Positions 11,185 to 22,790 of a DNA stretch of 30,613 nt are shown in pieces. This DNA is from Priapulus caudatus (Eukaryota; Priapulida; Priapulimorpha; Priapulimorphida; Priapulidae): assembly GCF_000485595.1 (NCBI RefSeq), contig NW_014577061.1, positions 256,922-287,534 of the forward strand, read 5' to 3'. Under the pieces are notes generated by a model, which saw only the letters and a program-made list of their open reading frames with translations, was not told the DNA's origin and made no database searches. Position numbers and translations under genes: made by a program. Numbering within the stretch: the stretch's first letter is position 1; the number at the start of each line of letters is the position of its first letter.

Positions 11185-12825
11185 ATTTTGTCATATATCA
11201 AAACTATACCAACTATTTCAGTGAATCGCTGCACGTCTGATCGTGAAGCCGCAATTTTCAGTAAACGGTTAAGCGCCTCCGTGTCCTAATTATTACAACT
11301 AACAATGATTCATTAGCCAGTGCTTTGATTTGTAATCGTGTGACGATTAACCTTCCCGTTCATAAAAGAAGGGACGGCAAAAATTGCCTGAGAAATGCTA
11401 TTTGATTTAGCATACCATTTCGCAAAGATGTAAATATTGAATAAGCACGCAGTGCGTGCGTGGTAGTGGTCTCGTATGGTGCTGCTCCAGCAAGTTTTAC
11501 AATGGCTCTCGGCAGTGGAAGAGAGTTAATTTAATCTTGCGTCTTCGTATATGCAGTTTGCATTGTTCAAAATGTTTGCATAAATGCTAAGCATATTACA
11601 GTGCTTACACAAATACTATAAACTAGATGTTTGTTCATATTACCATAGTTCTATGCATAATGTGTACAGTTTGGAATTGTAACTGTCGTTTATTTCTGGT
11701 TTGCATTAATTCGGCTTGACGCACATTTGCATAATGGTTAAAGAATATTCACGCACGATCACCATTGACGATTGCATTAGCCTTCGTGTGCTGCACTTCC
11801 TGTCGTTTCACCCTGGTGGTTGTGTTTTATCACTTCAGCTTACACCTTGTGAATATAGGGATAACAATAAGTATTGGATTCGCAGAAGTTACATCGATGC
11901 TTTTCCAAACCTTTTCGCACGATGTACATTACATTTTTACATTTGCATTATAACGTGTTGGTGCTGTTGGATTAGCGTGATGTATTATGGCGGTGAATGA
12001 GATTTATGCTGCTGTCAATCGTATATAAGAGTGTTTCGAGCTCGTCCTTTTCCTACAGCATCACCATTAACACGCATGCATCGCATCATCTAGATATATG
12101 AAATTTACAGTCAACGTATCCATGTAGTGCTCTATATATGTAGCCTGGCTGATAGAGAGATTGAAGTGCGTAGACAAAGAATGCAATATATTATGATGAA
12201 ACGACATCCATGGAGAAAATGACGTGATATGGATCCGTGTGTGCAGTTGACTGCATGGTTATACATGCATCTGATGAAACGATAACTTGTTAATCGGTTA
12301 CGTTATAACCGTATTAACCGTATATGAGCAACGACGTTGAGATGTATTTCCTGTTTACGGCAGTAATAATAAATTATTATTCGTTGTGAGTTTAATGTTA
12401 CAAAACAGTTCGTATCGAATTTCTCACGATATCTATTTCAATCACGTCGTCGCTGATGGTTTGTGAATTGTGGTTCTTCCAGAGAGCTGATGGATTACAG
12501 CTCAGGACGTAGCGAGATTAAAGTATATTGTGGGGACATAATTTCTTGACCAAAATCAGGTCGTAACGGTTGTCGACATAGCTCAATTGGTGGGTTCCTG
12601 AAATAAACCGCGAATGGGATATGATTGGGTTAAATGGAGTCGGAATAATCCATTATTTTACGTTGATTTCAGGGTTAAATACTTCTATTACTCATATTCT
12701 TGGTGTTCATAATTTGTCGGGGAGAGCCCCCTTGCTGCCTCCCCCAACCACACCCGCAGGGGCAGTACGTGGCACCGCAGAGACGATTTTCATCATGCGC
12801 TGTTTAGAATACAATAATACATATT

Positions 12826-12828
<3 letters not shown>

Positions 12829-12887
<59 letters not shown>
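12829..12887. repeat. TA microsatellite at the junction of the two 9-kb copies
   Basis: A pure AT dinucleotide run of about 59 bp lies exactly between the end of copy 1 and the start of copy 2. It is the only sequence at the junction, so the join cannot be verified from unique sequence. Confidence 0.95.
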
Positions 12888-12889
<2 letters not shown>

Positions 12890-15687
12890 AATTGTTGTGT
12901 TCACAAAAGTTGTTATATTGTCGGATCGTGTCAGGTCGTAGCATGTTTATATCGTCGCAAGGGTTAGACTATAATTTAGGTACGTGATATTAACCAGTGG
13001 CATGTACATGTTAGAAATGACACTACTACACTACTGTGTATGTGTAATCCGAAACTTGGATTCCACTCCATGTCACACTGATGCTGATAGACATGCAGCG
13101 TTTTTATTCTTTATTCGAACGTTCCAAACGAAAAGACATTCCAACAGCCGCGATATAAAACACAAAATGTATGCTCTTCTATAGCCGCAAGGATATACGA
13201 GATAGCAACTTTGTCATCGGCTCTTGATAACGGCAAGATAATCAAGTATTTAGTGTAGGTTTTCCCTCAAAGCAAACAGTTTGTGAATAAGACAACCTCG
13301 GTCGACGAAATCGCGGCTATCCATACTTGACCACGCCTGTCTGTTTTCCAACGTCCGGTACGCAGATCCTGGAGATTTCGGCGAATATGACCCGTTTCAT
13401 CCGTCCAGTAGTCTATACCATGACCCCAACGACGATCATGGCCGCCTGGGCTCTACCCAGCTTCACCATCCTTCGCTATCTAAAGATTTTTCGCAGGAGG
13501 AGGATTCGTCGTTGCGTGCACGGGAACAGTGTAAATTCCGTTTTGTGTTGCTGTGTGTGCAGTTTGCTATTATATGCCCATCTCGTCGTCGTCATCGGCG
13601 GCGACGGCGGCGCTAACAAGCTTTCTGATTGCTCGTATGCTAACATCTTGGGTTCGGTTTTGAAGGCTTGAGTATTTCTAGAGTTTTCAGACTTTCTACT
13701 GATGCCTCGTTTGCTCAGGTTTTCCTGAGACACTTTGCGTTGCATGCTTGCGGTCGTTTTCTATCTACGAATTTATCACTTCTAGCCGCTTTGCTGATTT
13801 CTGCTTGTAGAATGCGGAGAATGTACGCAGATTATCGTTATGAAATCTGCTGAAATGTGCAATTGGTATTCACATGGCGCGTTGTTGTGTGAATCGTGGC
13901 AACAGTGATTTCGAAAGTAATTGAGTGTTTGCTTACTAATACACGCTTTCGTTGCTGTTAACTCCTCCGCGGAATGCTGCGCATTAAACGGATGTTAGCT
14001 GCAAAGGGGTAATCAAATACCGAATGTACTATTTAAATTTTAAATCGTGATAACATTAAAGATGAATTCTTCTTTTTAGACTCGGTACTAACCCTAGTGG
14101 CTCAGCGTTGGTTGTCGTACGGACATCGCGCATGCGTCGTGGGCGAACGGGCAGCGTTTGAATCGAGCCACGTATACATACATATCCATTAAAGCATTGC
14201 TTTACTTTGTTACCATTTCTCGTCTAGCCCCGCACAGCCCAACAAGAGGTCGTCGCCAAAAATTAAACATACGCATGAAAAGCTTCTCTCTCGACAACCC
14301 TAATAGCAAGGATCACTTGCGACACGTCATCGGTGGGGGTCGTCCCTCGTGCAGCTACTGTAAATATCAGCAAGAGTTAATAATACCTAGGTATTATTAG
14401 CTCTTGATATCAGCTGTGTACAAGCACAGTCGTCGTGTGTCACGTATCACTGTGTTTTCCGCTGTGTGTATGCATGAATGGTGGTCGATGTAGCGCTTAT
14501 ACGTGTATCTATCTCTCTGTATTTGTCTATTTAAATGACCCGACACGACCGCATATACACGCACCCGTACAAGCGTACGTACAGGGGAAACGCTCGCACG
14601 CACGCACACATGGCTCCTACATACGCACGCAGGCACGCACGCGCACACGTACACGCACACACGCTAGTTCTATAGGTGGTTGCAAACTGTGCATGGTCAG
14701 TGTGAATCTAGCAACATCGTTCACCAGTTCAGTTGTTGAAGGTAGAACCAATCTTGCCCATACGAAACTAATGTCTGGGTGATTGCAGCAATGCGTTTCG
14801 CTGCAAATTCTTTGCACTCAGTTTGCTTTAGTGTTAAATACATAACAGCGTATGTTTGAGAACGTATCGCTACAACAGCAATAACCGCATGTGAAATAGG
14901 AAAGATTTTAGGGGGTTATCCACTACAATTAAACAATTACTATGGTGGTCTGTCTGAAAGCCAGTTGTAACGGTAATCCCTCAAGTTACTATCAAGTTAC
15001 CAAACATATTTTCACTATAGCATAATTTATAAACAAGCCTCAACATAAGCAACAATTGTAATACTCTATTTCTCGGGCTACTTTGAATTCGTCGATGCAC
15101 GTATGAAGCTATTGCTGACACACCTAGCTCGCCCCAATACTATTAATTATTTCACATCTATTCACAGGCAGTAGTAGTAAACAGCACTCGTGCATACTCG
15201 CAGTGCAATACTAGCGGACGGGAATCTATCTCGTGACTCTGTACGTGTTTTGTGTGCTGTCTCACTCACTCACTCACTCACTTACTCACTTACTCACTCA
15301 CTCACTGCTTCTCTTCGTGGATCTATCCGTCGGTGATATATGTATAGATTTCTCACGTTGTGTGCGTACGTGGTGATCGTGGTGTTGCGCTTACTTATAC
15401 TTGCTTGGTGTTAAGGCGTGTACCGTGCACCGTTCTTGACCGTGTTCAGTCTGTGATAGTTACCATTGTACTAAAGCTAAACACCTGTAATAATGTCCAA
15501 GTATTCGTATGGCTACATTCTTATTTATCCAGCAAACACTTCGCAGTTTACCTAGCTCCGATAAGTTCACGTATGAAAAATGACTTATTAAGATTTAAAC
15601 ACGTGATTCGACAAATCTAAACATATTCCGCTGTCAATAGTGAAATCAACTCAAGTCAAAGTATGAACAGCGCATGTTGTCTTGTAG

Positions 15688-15824
15688 CCCCGGACAGTCC
15701 CACCCACGGTCAGCACAGCCGAGGAAGGTTGCAGCGTGCCAAAGGAGACTCATTAGATATCCCTGACGATACTGAAAAGTCGCTCAGTTCAGCATCGTCT
15801 GCTTCACCGCTAGGAGGCTCACCA
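15688..15824 (+). CDS. STAC-like linker exon, copy 2, intact
   Basis: This 137-nt exon carries two bases that complete the Ala codon begun at 545, then 45 codons. The acceptor is TTGTCTTGTAG and the donor is GTGAGT in phase 0. The peptide contains RLQRAKGDSLDIPDDTEKSL and ends in a Ser-rich SSASSASPLGGSP. That composition suits the variable, Ser-rich stretch before the SH3 domains of STAC proteins. The RxxS-type motifs could be kinase sites, but that is only inference. Copy 2 keeps the frame that copy 1 loses. Confidence 0.8.
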
Positions 15825-16130
15825 GTGAGTCGCGGCTGAGCTCGAATACGTGTTTGTTTGTGGGTCCCTTATCTTCGCCATATAGACGTAAATGACGTAG
15901 TCGTTCAGTATTATGTAAATAATCTGCGCGTTCGTCAAATTGTTCGCGTTCAAACACATCGATGACAGTCGAATCTTTTCCTGTGTTCTTCTTTGCGAAT
16001 TATGCAGAATTTGTAAACATGGCCACCGCAACATGGCCACAACGCCCTGAAACTATAAACTGTCTATCAATTGTAGCTTGCGGCCAAATGCGTATGTCAG
16101 TCGATCGTCTGATCAGCTGACTTGTTTCAG

Positions 16131-16219
16131 AAGTCTTACCAGAGGCAGGCTGCTCAAAGTCTATATGTGACGATCAGGGACTTCAAAGGCGAGGGCCGGC
16201 GTGACGAGATAGAATTCAG
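16131..16219 (+). CDS. STAC-like exon, start of first SH3 domain, copy 2
   Basis: This is the same 89-nt exon as at 7051-7139, with acceptor CTTGTTTCAG and a donor that joins AG to the A of the next exon. It supplies the first strand and RT loop of SH3-1 (about residues 105-123 of the 222-residue fragment visible in this window). The canonical ALYDF tyrosine position reads TIRDF, so the ligand pocket may be altered. Confidence 0.82.
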
Positions 16220-16533
16220 GTGATGAAATAACTGTTCTTGCACAAGAACACACACAAACACACACACGCGCGCGCGCTGCATTGCATACACGGGTGCTAT
16301 CTCGTCTATTACATTATTTACATACGTTCACAAGTAATTGCAAGAATTCGATCCGTTATCAATGATGATATGATACAAGATGGCCGAAGGCTCGTGGAAC
16401 TACTGCAAACAATGAAAACAAAGCGCAGCAATCTGTTCTTTACGAACAAAATAGCAAAAGCGATGACCGCAATAAATTATTTAATTATATAAAATTAATT
16501 TTAATTGCAACCGTTAATTTTCTTATCTTACAG

Positions 16534-16723
16534 AAGTGGCAGTAAGGTGGTGGTGATGGACATGTCGGATGCAGAGTGGTGGCGGGGTCGGTGCAATGGT
16601 CAGCAGGGATACTTCCCGGCTGGTTGCGCTGTCCGCATCTTTCCAGGCGAGCGTGTGATGAAGGTTACTAAAAGCATACAGCTAAGCGACGGTGGAATCG
16701 ACTTAAGGCTGAGTCGTGAGCAG
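16534..16723 (+). CDS. STAC-like SH3 exon (SH3-1 core and SH3-2 start), copy 2
   Basis: This 190-nt exon is intact, with one base completing Arg and then 63 codons. It gives the core of SH3-1: KVVVMD strand, EWWRG (two Trp, one being the conserved SH3 ligand-binding Trp), QQGYFP with the conserved Pro, and AVRI as the last strand. The PGERVMKVTKS linker follows, leading straight into the second SH3-like unit (GGIDLRLSREQ). In STAC proteins the two SH3 domains are packed together with exactly this kind of (R)PGE.V linker, which is the best single argument for the family. The next exon continues in phase 0. Confidence 0.87.
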
Positions 16724-16726
16724 GTG

Positions 16727-16760
16727 CGTACCCACGCACGCACCCACGCACGCACACGGA

Positions 16761-16853
<93 letters not shown>
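16727..16853. repeat. CACG/CA/TA compound microsatellite, copy 2
   Basis: This is the counterpart of 7655-7819. It begins four bases after the exon end, inside the intron's 5' end, and is shorter than the copy 1 version, with a cleaner CA run and a TA run at 16832-16853. Confidence 0.9.
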
Positions 16854-17267
16854 TGTATGCAGCACTAGAGATGACGTTCTCGGGAAATTTTTCATTGCAA
16901 AATCGAATCGATAGAGATAGACCAAATTAGGTATAGAAATCGTTGCGCGCATGCATATAAATCTACCATAGAACCTAGGGAACAGGTAAGTATCCACAGA
17001 AAACGAAAACAAGAAGGAGCCCCTTGCCCCATAGACGCGTATTGTTTTGTCAGTAATATAAATATATCAGCCGCAGCTACGTTATAATAGAAGTATCTAC
17101 AAAGGTCAAAGGACTTCAACCCGCTCCTGAAGAAATCACCGAGCATTTCATTCGCTCGCATTTAAAATCATTCTCATTCTACTTGCGAAGGTCAGAATAT
17201 AGTCGCTATGAACTGCATTTTCGTTTGAAAGTAGCATAAGCGTGTCGAACACAAGAATCTATTGCAG

Positions 17268-17375
17268 ATTGTGATTCAACTCGGTGAAGAGCGTGACGGA
17301 ATATCAACGATTCGCGTCGGGGATAGAGAAACCACCTGCCCTTCACGCAACCTACGGGAGCTGTGGAGCACTTGA
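17268..17375 (+). CDS. STAC-like last coding exon with stop, copy 2
   Basis: Identical to 8234-8341, this exon supplies 35 codons and TGA. With exon 399-545 and the three exons before it, it completes a continuous 222-residue C-terminal fragment: linker (1-104), SH3-1 (about 105-159) and a second SH3-like unit (about 160-222). Known STAC C-terminal SH3 domains end a few residues after the last strand, as here. Confidence 0.8.
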   Translation: MVIQLGEERDGISTIRVGDRETTCPSRNLRELWST

Positions 17376-20300
17376 AGCACATGCCCGCGTCTCATCAGCC
17401 GAATACGTTCATGCATATAGTATCGCCGTACTGCTTCTATGTTTAAGGTTCACCTAGCCGCAGGCTACACAGCAGTATCAGACGTTGACTTCACTAAGTC
17501 TTGTCTTTATTGTAGAATGCCTTGAATTGCGCTTGGCAATTTTGTAACCGATTATGGTGTTTCGTTGTACATGCGCGCACGCGGGCACGTAGGTACGTTG
17601 TCACCTTTTGCACCTTGGATGAATATGAAATCATATTTGCGAAGTCAAGTACCATAGCATGGTTTAAGCAGGATTCGGCTGCGAAAGCAAGTATGTTAGT
17701 TGCGTTATCCGTTTGCTTTCATAAACCAGCGCCCCGTATAACAATAACCAGAGTAATTCAGCGCCCTCTGTCGATCATGAGTTTACGAATAGGTCCTACT
17801 TTTTTCCGCACCGGATACCCTCCTTTTCACATATTTCCTGTCCCGGAGCATAGATCCTACTTTTTCCGCACCGGAGACCCTCCTTTTCACATATTTCCGG
17901 AGACCCTCCGTTTCACATATTTCCCGTCCCTGCGCAAATGTTCTACTTTTTTCCGCACGTTCCGGAGCCCCCCATTTTGATGTGCTGCGTTAGTACCGGA
18001 GCCCCCCAATTCCATCTCTCAAGTGGCACATACCTACCCTATTTGGTAGGGAGTGCCCCCCGGGCTACAACTGTTTTGAGGGCAGTAAATGTACAGGCTA
18101 GTAAGTGCCCTTGATTGACAGTTTCGTTGACCTTAGCTCATTATCTGTATTGTCGATGCCTCGACCACCATAGACTTTAAGTCTGAAAAGTCCAAGATTC
18201 AGCACAGACGGTGTACGAAAGCGTGTACGTTGCTAACTCTGCTCTCCCGAACGCTACTAGACGGCTAGTGCTTTTAGCCTTTAAGTCGATATTTCTTACT
18301 GAAACCGCGGCGCACCGTCTGTCTTGCTTTTTGAAAACTTCACATCCAGAGCGTTTATAATATATTTCTGAAGTTATTTTTGGGCACGGAGTCCTAAGCT
18401 TTGCTATTATAAACGATATATTTAGGCCTATGAATACAATATAGAAAGATTGAGCAGCCAGTTTGGAATACAGAAACGTATGCTATATAATAAGGTTCTA
18501 GTTCAAATGCAAGATTCAATGATGTAAGTATTATTTACTGGTGCTGTGTATAAAGCAATCTAAGGCTAGTAATTCTAACATATAGTTGAACGTTCTGAGC
18601 GACAGAAAATAATTATGGTAGCAATTTTGACATCATGGAATTCATTATGGAGTTGAATTGTCATTCCTATAATTCTCATTTATTGCACCTAGCAGCAAAG
18701 AGCACGACAATTCCGTTCTTAATTTATTACCTAACAATCTGCTCGATATGAAGCATGTCTTCACTACGAATGTTGCGCTATAACTTTTCAATTGCTCCCC
18801 CATTATTATTACGTAAACATACACGTTGGGCATTTCGTTTTCATTTCGTTTGCATTCATGTTGATGCTACACTGCTCAATAGATGGCGCTACATGCATAT
18901 GAACTATGTGGAGTGTATAATAATAGACTATTATAGTCTATACCATACATATCTATATCTATATATCTATATATATATATACATGTCTATTATAGTATAT
19001 ATTATAGAATATAATAGTCTATTATTTTACACTCCTGATAGGTCTACTTGTAATGCCCTATCGTACCGTACAGTACCGACCCTACTTTACCATACACATG
19101 ATACGCAATTAAACCAGTAACAAAGTTAGGTATATAGTGTCCGTCTATTTGCTCTTTCGGTATGAGGCGTCATTATAGAAGTAACTCGTGTAGATTGTAA
19201 TACAGAGTGTTGAATTCATCAATATACTATATTATGTATAAAATATGTATACTAAAATATAGGCCGTTATGATATCCGCTCAACAGTCAACATACGTAAC
19301 TTAATAAATGACCCGACCCCCACCATAATAATGTTCCCGTGTATATAATCTTTTAGCATATATATATATATATATATATATACATCCTATGTGTCATTAA
19401 TAAAATGACATAGGCCTATGTCTCGCTCGAGGAAAATGCGTGCAGATAATTAAAATAGCAGTGAATTTGTTATCTTTCATGATTCACAAAACAGTCCATC
19501 TCGGACGACCGGGACATTGACACAATGTACAGCAATATACGTCATCGATCCTGATCTCTGAATAGGTCTCTCTAATTTCACTACGGTGACTGAATGATGA
19601 TAGATATAATAATCTATAACAATTGTACAGTAGAAGACTTTCTTTGTAACCCGTCGCAGAGAGCTAAGACCACCCCAAGTCTCTCACCATAAATGAAATA
19701 GGTGTAAAGTGCTTCAGAACGTTTTTTTAATAAATAAGTCGATCTTACACTCTTGCAATGAATTTGCGATGCGTTCATTAACACGCATTACTACATTCAG
19801 TTGTGACGCGGTTATTATTTAAGTGATATTCTCTATTTTATTTTGGTTCGGCAATATTTGCTTTTGCTAATGGGTCGCCCATTTTGATTTGTTTAACTAA
19901 CGAAATGTGATACCCTTTTTGTCAGTGATATTTTATTTCAGTACGTCAGCTGTTTGTTAAAACGTACTGATGGTCACTTTAATTATATGCATATATTAAA
20001 AAATGGTAAGCACTTATTTCTAGACAGAATGCTAGATTAGCGTTTCGTTAATGAAGCTCATCTATGATTTTACTTGTAAAGCGTGTTGGAGCAACGTTGC
20101 CGTCCCTTTTAACTATGGCGATACCAAGCAGTCATGGTTCCTACATACTACATAATACCTGTCATACTATGATCATATTAAGAACTAATAATACATATAT
20201 TATTAGCTCTTGATCATAATTTTGTCATATATCAAAACTATACCAACTATTTCAGTGAATCGCTGCACGTCTGATCGTGAAGCCGCAATTTTCAGTAAAC

Positions 20301-21862
20301 GGTTAAGCGCCTCCGTGTCCTAATTATTACAACTAACAATGATTCATTAGCTAGTGCTTTGATTTGTAATCGTGTGACGATTAACCTTCCCGTTCATAAA
20401 AGAAGGGACGGCAAAAATTGCCTGAGAAATGCTATTTGATTTAGCATACCATTTCGCAAAGATGTAAATATTGAATAAGCACGCAGTGCGTGCGTGGTAG
20501 TGGTCTCGTATGGTGCTGCTCCAGCAAGTTTTACAATGGCTCTCGGCAGTGGAAGAGAGTTAATTTAATCTTGCGTCTTCGTATATGCAGTTTGCATTGT
20601 TCAAAATGTTTGCATAAATGCTAAGCATATTACAGTGCTTACACAAATACTATAAACTAGATGTTTGTTCATATTACCATAGTTCTATGCATAATGTGTA
20701 CAGTTTGGAATTGTAACTGTCGTTTATTTCTGGTTTGCATTAATTCGGCTTGACGCACATTTGCATAATGGTTAAAGAATATTCACGCACGATCACCATT
20801 GACGATTGCATTAGCCTTCGTGTGCTGCACTTCCTGTCGTTTCACCCTGGTGGTTGTGTTTTATCACTTCAGCTTACACCTTGTGAATATAGGGATAACA
20901 ATAAGTATTGGATTCGCAGAAGTTACATCGATGCTTTTCCAAACCTTTTCGCACGATGTACATTACATTTTTACATTTGCATTATAACGTGTTGGTGCTG
21001 TTGGATTAGCGTGATGTATTATGGCGGTGAATGAGATTTATGCTGCTGTCAATCGTATATAAGAGTGTTTCGAGCTCGTCCTTTTCCTACAGCATCACCA
21101 TTAACACGCATGCATCGCATCATCTAGATATATGAAATTTACAGTCAACGTATCCATGTAGTGCTCTATATATGTAGCCTGGCTGATAGAGAGATTGAAG
21201 TGCGTAGACAAAGAATGCAATATATTATGATGAAACGACATCCATGGAGAAAATGACGTGATATGGATCCGTGTGTGCAGTTGACTGCATGGTTATACAT
21301 GCATCTGATGAAACGATAACTTGTTAATCGGTTACGTTATAACCGTATTAACCGTATATGAGCAACGACGTTGAGATGTATTTCCTGTTTACGGCAGTAA
21401 TAATAAATTATTATTCGTTGTGAGTTTAATGTTACAAAACAGTTCGTATCGAATTTCTCACGATATCTATTTCAATCACGTCGTCGCTGATGGTTTGTGA
21501 ATTGTGGTTCTTCCAGAGAGCTGATGGATTACAGCTCAGGACGTAGCGAGATTAAAGTATATTGTGGGGACATAATTTCTTGACCAAAATCAGGTCGTAA
21601 CGGTTGTCGACATAGCTCAATTGGTGGGTTCCTGAAATAAACCGCGAATGGGATATGATTGGGTTAAATGGAGTCGGAATAATCCATTATTTTACGTTGA
21701 TTTCAGGGTTAAATACTTCTATTACTCATATTCTTGGTGTTCATAATTTGTCGGGGAGAGCCCCCTTGCTGCCTCCCCCAACCACACCCGCAGGGGCAGT
21801 ACGTGGCACCGCAGAGACGATTTTCATCATGCGCTGTTTAGAATACAATAATACATATTACA
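17376..21862. other. Non-coding flank of copy 2, no gene seen
   Basis: The content is the same as 8342-12828: minisatellite at 17792-18009, palindromic element at 18910-19035, nested hairpin at 19386-19422 and small palindrome at 20170-20218. No exon or RNA gene is recognised. Confidence 0.5.
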
Positions 21863-21893
<31 letters not shown>

Positions 21894-21998
21894 CATATAA
21901 GTGTGTGCGTGTGTGTGTGTGCGCGTGCGTGCGGGCGTGCGTATTGCGGGTACTTGCGTTCGAGCGTGCGTGCTTGAGTACGTGTGTTCGTGAGGGTG
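21863..21998. repeat. TA then GT/GCGT microsatellite, right edge of duplication
   Basis: An AT run with one interruption is followed by GT and degenerate GCGT units to about 21998. The switch from the pure AT run seen at 12829 to this compound tract marks the point where copy 2 enters unique DNA. Confidence 0.85.
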
Positions 21999-22109
21999 TT
22001 ATAGGGAAGGCAGCAAGGCTGGGCAATTGTAATTATTAAAATGGGAAATATTTGGGTTTCATTTTTTATGTCTAACTACTCCCGACTCTGTATTCTCAAT
22101 ATTTATCGT

Positions 22110-22219
22110 ATGACATCAACAAAACTGGTATTGTTTGTCATCATGATACTGGTATTCAACGCGACACTAGCGCCGACAAACGGCGTAGACATGTATACAT
22201 CATTCTTCCATTGCAATTT
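22110..22219 (+). other. Possible signal-peptide-like first exon (weak)
   Basis: From ATG at 22110 the frame reads a short polar start (MTSTK), a hydrophobic run (LVLFVIMILVF) and NATLAPTNG. It reaches TTT before a consensus donor GTAAGA at 22220. That is the layout of a first exon of a secreted protein. No downstream exon was found, and the 3' half of the frame belongs to a repeated sequence (see 22152-22184), so chance or a transposon fragment is at least as likely. Confidence 0.15.
22152..22184. repeat. Direct repeat, upstream member
   Basis: This stretch holds a 30-bp block (GTATTCAACGCGACACTAGC, then GCCGACAAAC) that recurs at 22609-22638, 457 bp downstream, with weaker similarity continuing for about 50 bp. 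It may represent fragments of one dispersed repeat flanking the palindromic element between them. Confidence 0.7.
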
Positions 22220-22249
22220 GTAAGAATCCGTTCTTTCTTATATATAATA

Positions 22250-22325
22250 TAATCAGGAGTGAATAATAATAGATAGATATTAATATTTAATTAATTAGTC
22301 TCTTATTATTCACTCATGATATAAT
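22250..22325. mobile_element. Palindromic element related to 9876-10001
   Basis: The left arm ATCAGGAGTGAATAATAATA and the right arm, read on the other strand, TCATGAGTGAATAATAAG, pair over an AT loop. The terminus ATCAGGAGTG also ends the right arm of the 9876-10001 element, so they appear to be one family. Confidence 0.55.
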
Positions 22326-22361
22326 TATATATATATATATATATAGTTATAATTATATCAT
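22317..22361. repeat. AT hairpin around a TA run
   Basis: ATGATATAATTAT and its complement ATAATTATATCAT enclose a TA dinucleotide run. It overlaps the right arm of the element above. Confidence 0.6.
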
Positions 22362-22608
22362 ACATTTAAATTCAAGGAAATCTCTGTTTTTAGCAGTTAA
22401 TAGGTATTCGCTTACACGGATCAAACGGCACAATCTCTGCCATAATATAGGAAAGTTGGCATTTCATCATATACTAGGCATTTATATAATTATTGAAACG
22501 GGGAATTGACTCTTCCATTTTCCAATACAAACTATTTGAGAGTCCGTGCTCTCTACACTTAACGTATAATCTCAACAAAAAATACATATCGTTTGGCATC
22601 ACACACTC

Positions 22609-22638
22609 GTATTCAACGCGACACTAGCGCCGACAAAC
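22609..22638. repeat. Direct repeat, downstream member
   Basis: This is the second copy of the block at 22152-22184, identical over about 30 bases and then diverging (AGC instead of GGC). Confidence 0.7.
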
Positions 22639-22689
22639 AGCACAGGATTTCATATATCATTCTATTTGCGTGGAATTTCAATATCTGCA

Positions 22690-22790
22690 GACATATACAT
22701 GGGCGCAAATGTCATGGGGACACGGCGGACACATCCCCCCACTTTTCAAAGGGTGTGGGACACAATATCAAATGTCTCCCCAGGTTTTTC
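22690..22790. repeat. Possible old transposon fragment, C-rich
   Basis: The stretch GGGCGCAAATGTCATGGGGA followed by CATCCCCCCACTTTTCAAAG resembles the C-run-plus-ACTTTT segments at 28636-28680 and 28957-29000 in this window. Recurrence suggests a degraded dispersed repeat. I cannot assign a superfamily. Confidence 0.3.

Larger units (their letters stand above)
3838..12828. repeat. Tandem 9-kb duplication, copy 1
   Basis: The segment matches 12889-21862 along its whole length. The offset rises from 9051 at the left edge to about 9082 near 7000 through many single-base differences. It drops at the CA/CACG microsatellite near 7700 and is then constant at 9034 from about 7850 to 12828. The copy contains the last four exons of the STAC-like gene plus about 4.5 kb downstream of the stop. 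Both ends are TA microsatellites. It may be a real duplication or an assembly duplication. Confidence 0.95.
8976..12828. other. Non-coding flank of copy 1, no gene seen
   Basis: This is AT-rich intergenic-looking DNA with short, unconserved open frames. The longest are 9721-10086 and 11716-12000, and neither shows domain features. Palindromic elements at 9876-10001, 10352-10388 and 11136-11184 and a TA run at about 10324-10348 are the only structures I can support. Confidence 0.5.
12889..21862. repeat. Tandem 9-kb duplication, copy 2
   Basis: This is the second copy of 3838-12828, carrying the intact versions of the last four STAC-like exons. It ends at an AT run at 21863. The right-hand 5 kb differs from copy 1 only by a few substitutions that I noticed (8584-8585 against 17618-17619, and 11318 against 20352), with no length change. 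Confidence 0.95.

Noticed and set aside
11857-11872. ATAGGGATAACAATAA resembling the start of a homing-endonuclease site
   Set aside because: It matches only about the first half of the known 18-bp site, and there is no endonuclease gene nearby.
11716-12000. 94-codon plus-strand frame
   Set aside because: There is no domain and no splice or start support, and the amino-acid composition is typical of random AT-rich sequence.
13476-13745. 89-codon minus-strand frame opposite the GC-rich patch
   Set aside because: It is not open in copy 1 (4416-4690) at the same length, and no family is recognised.
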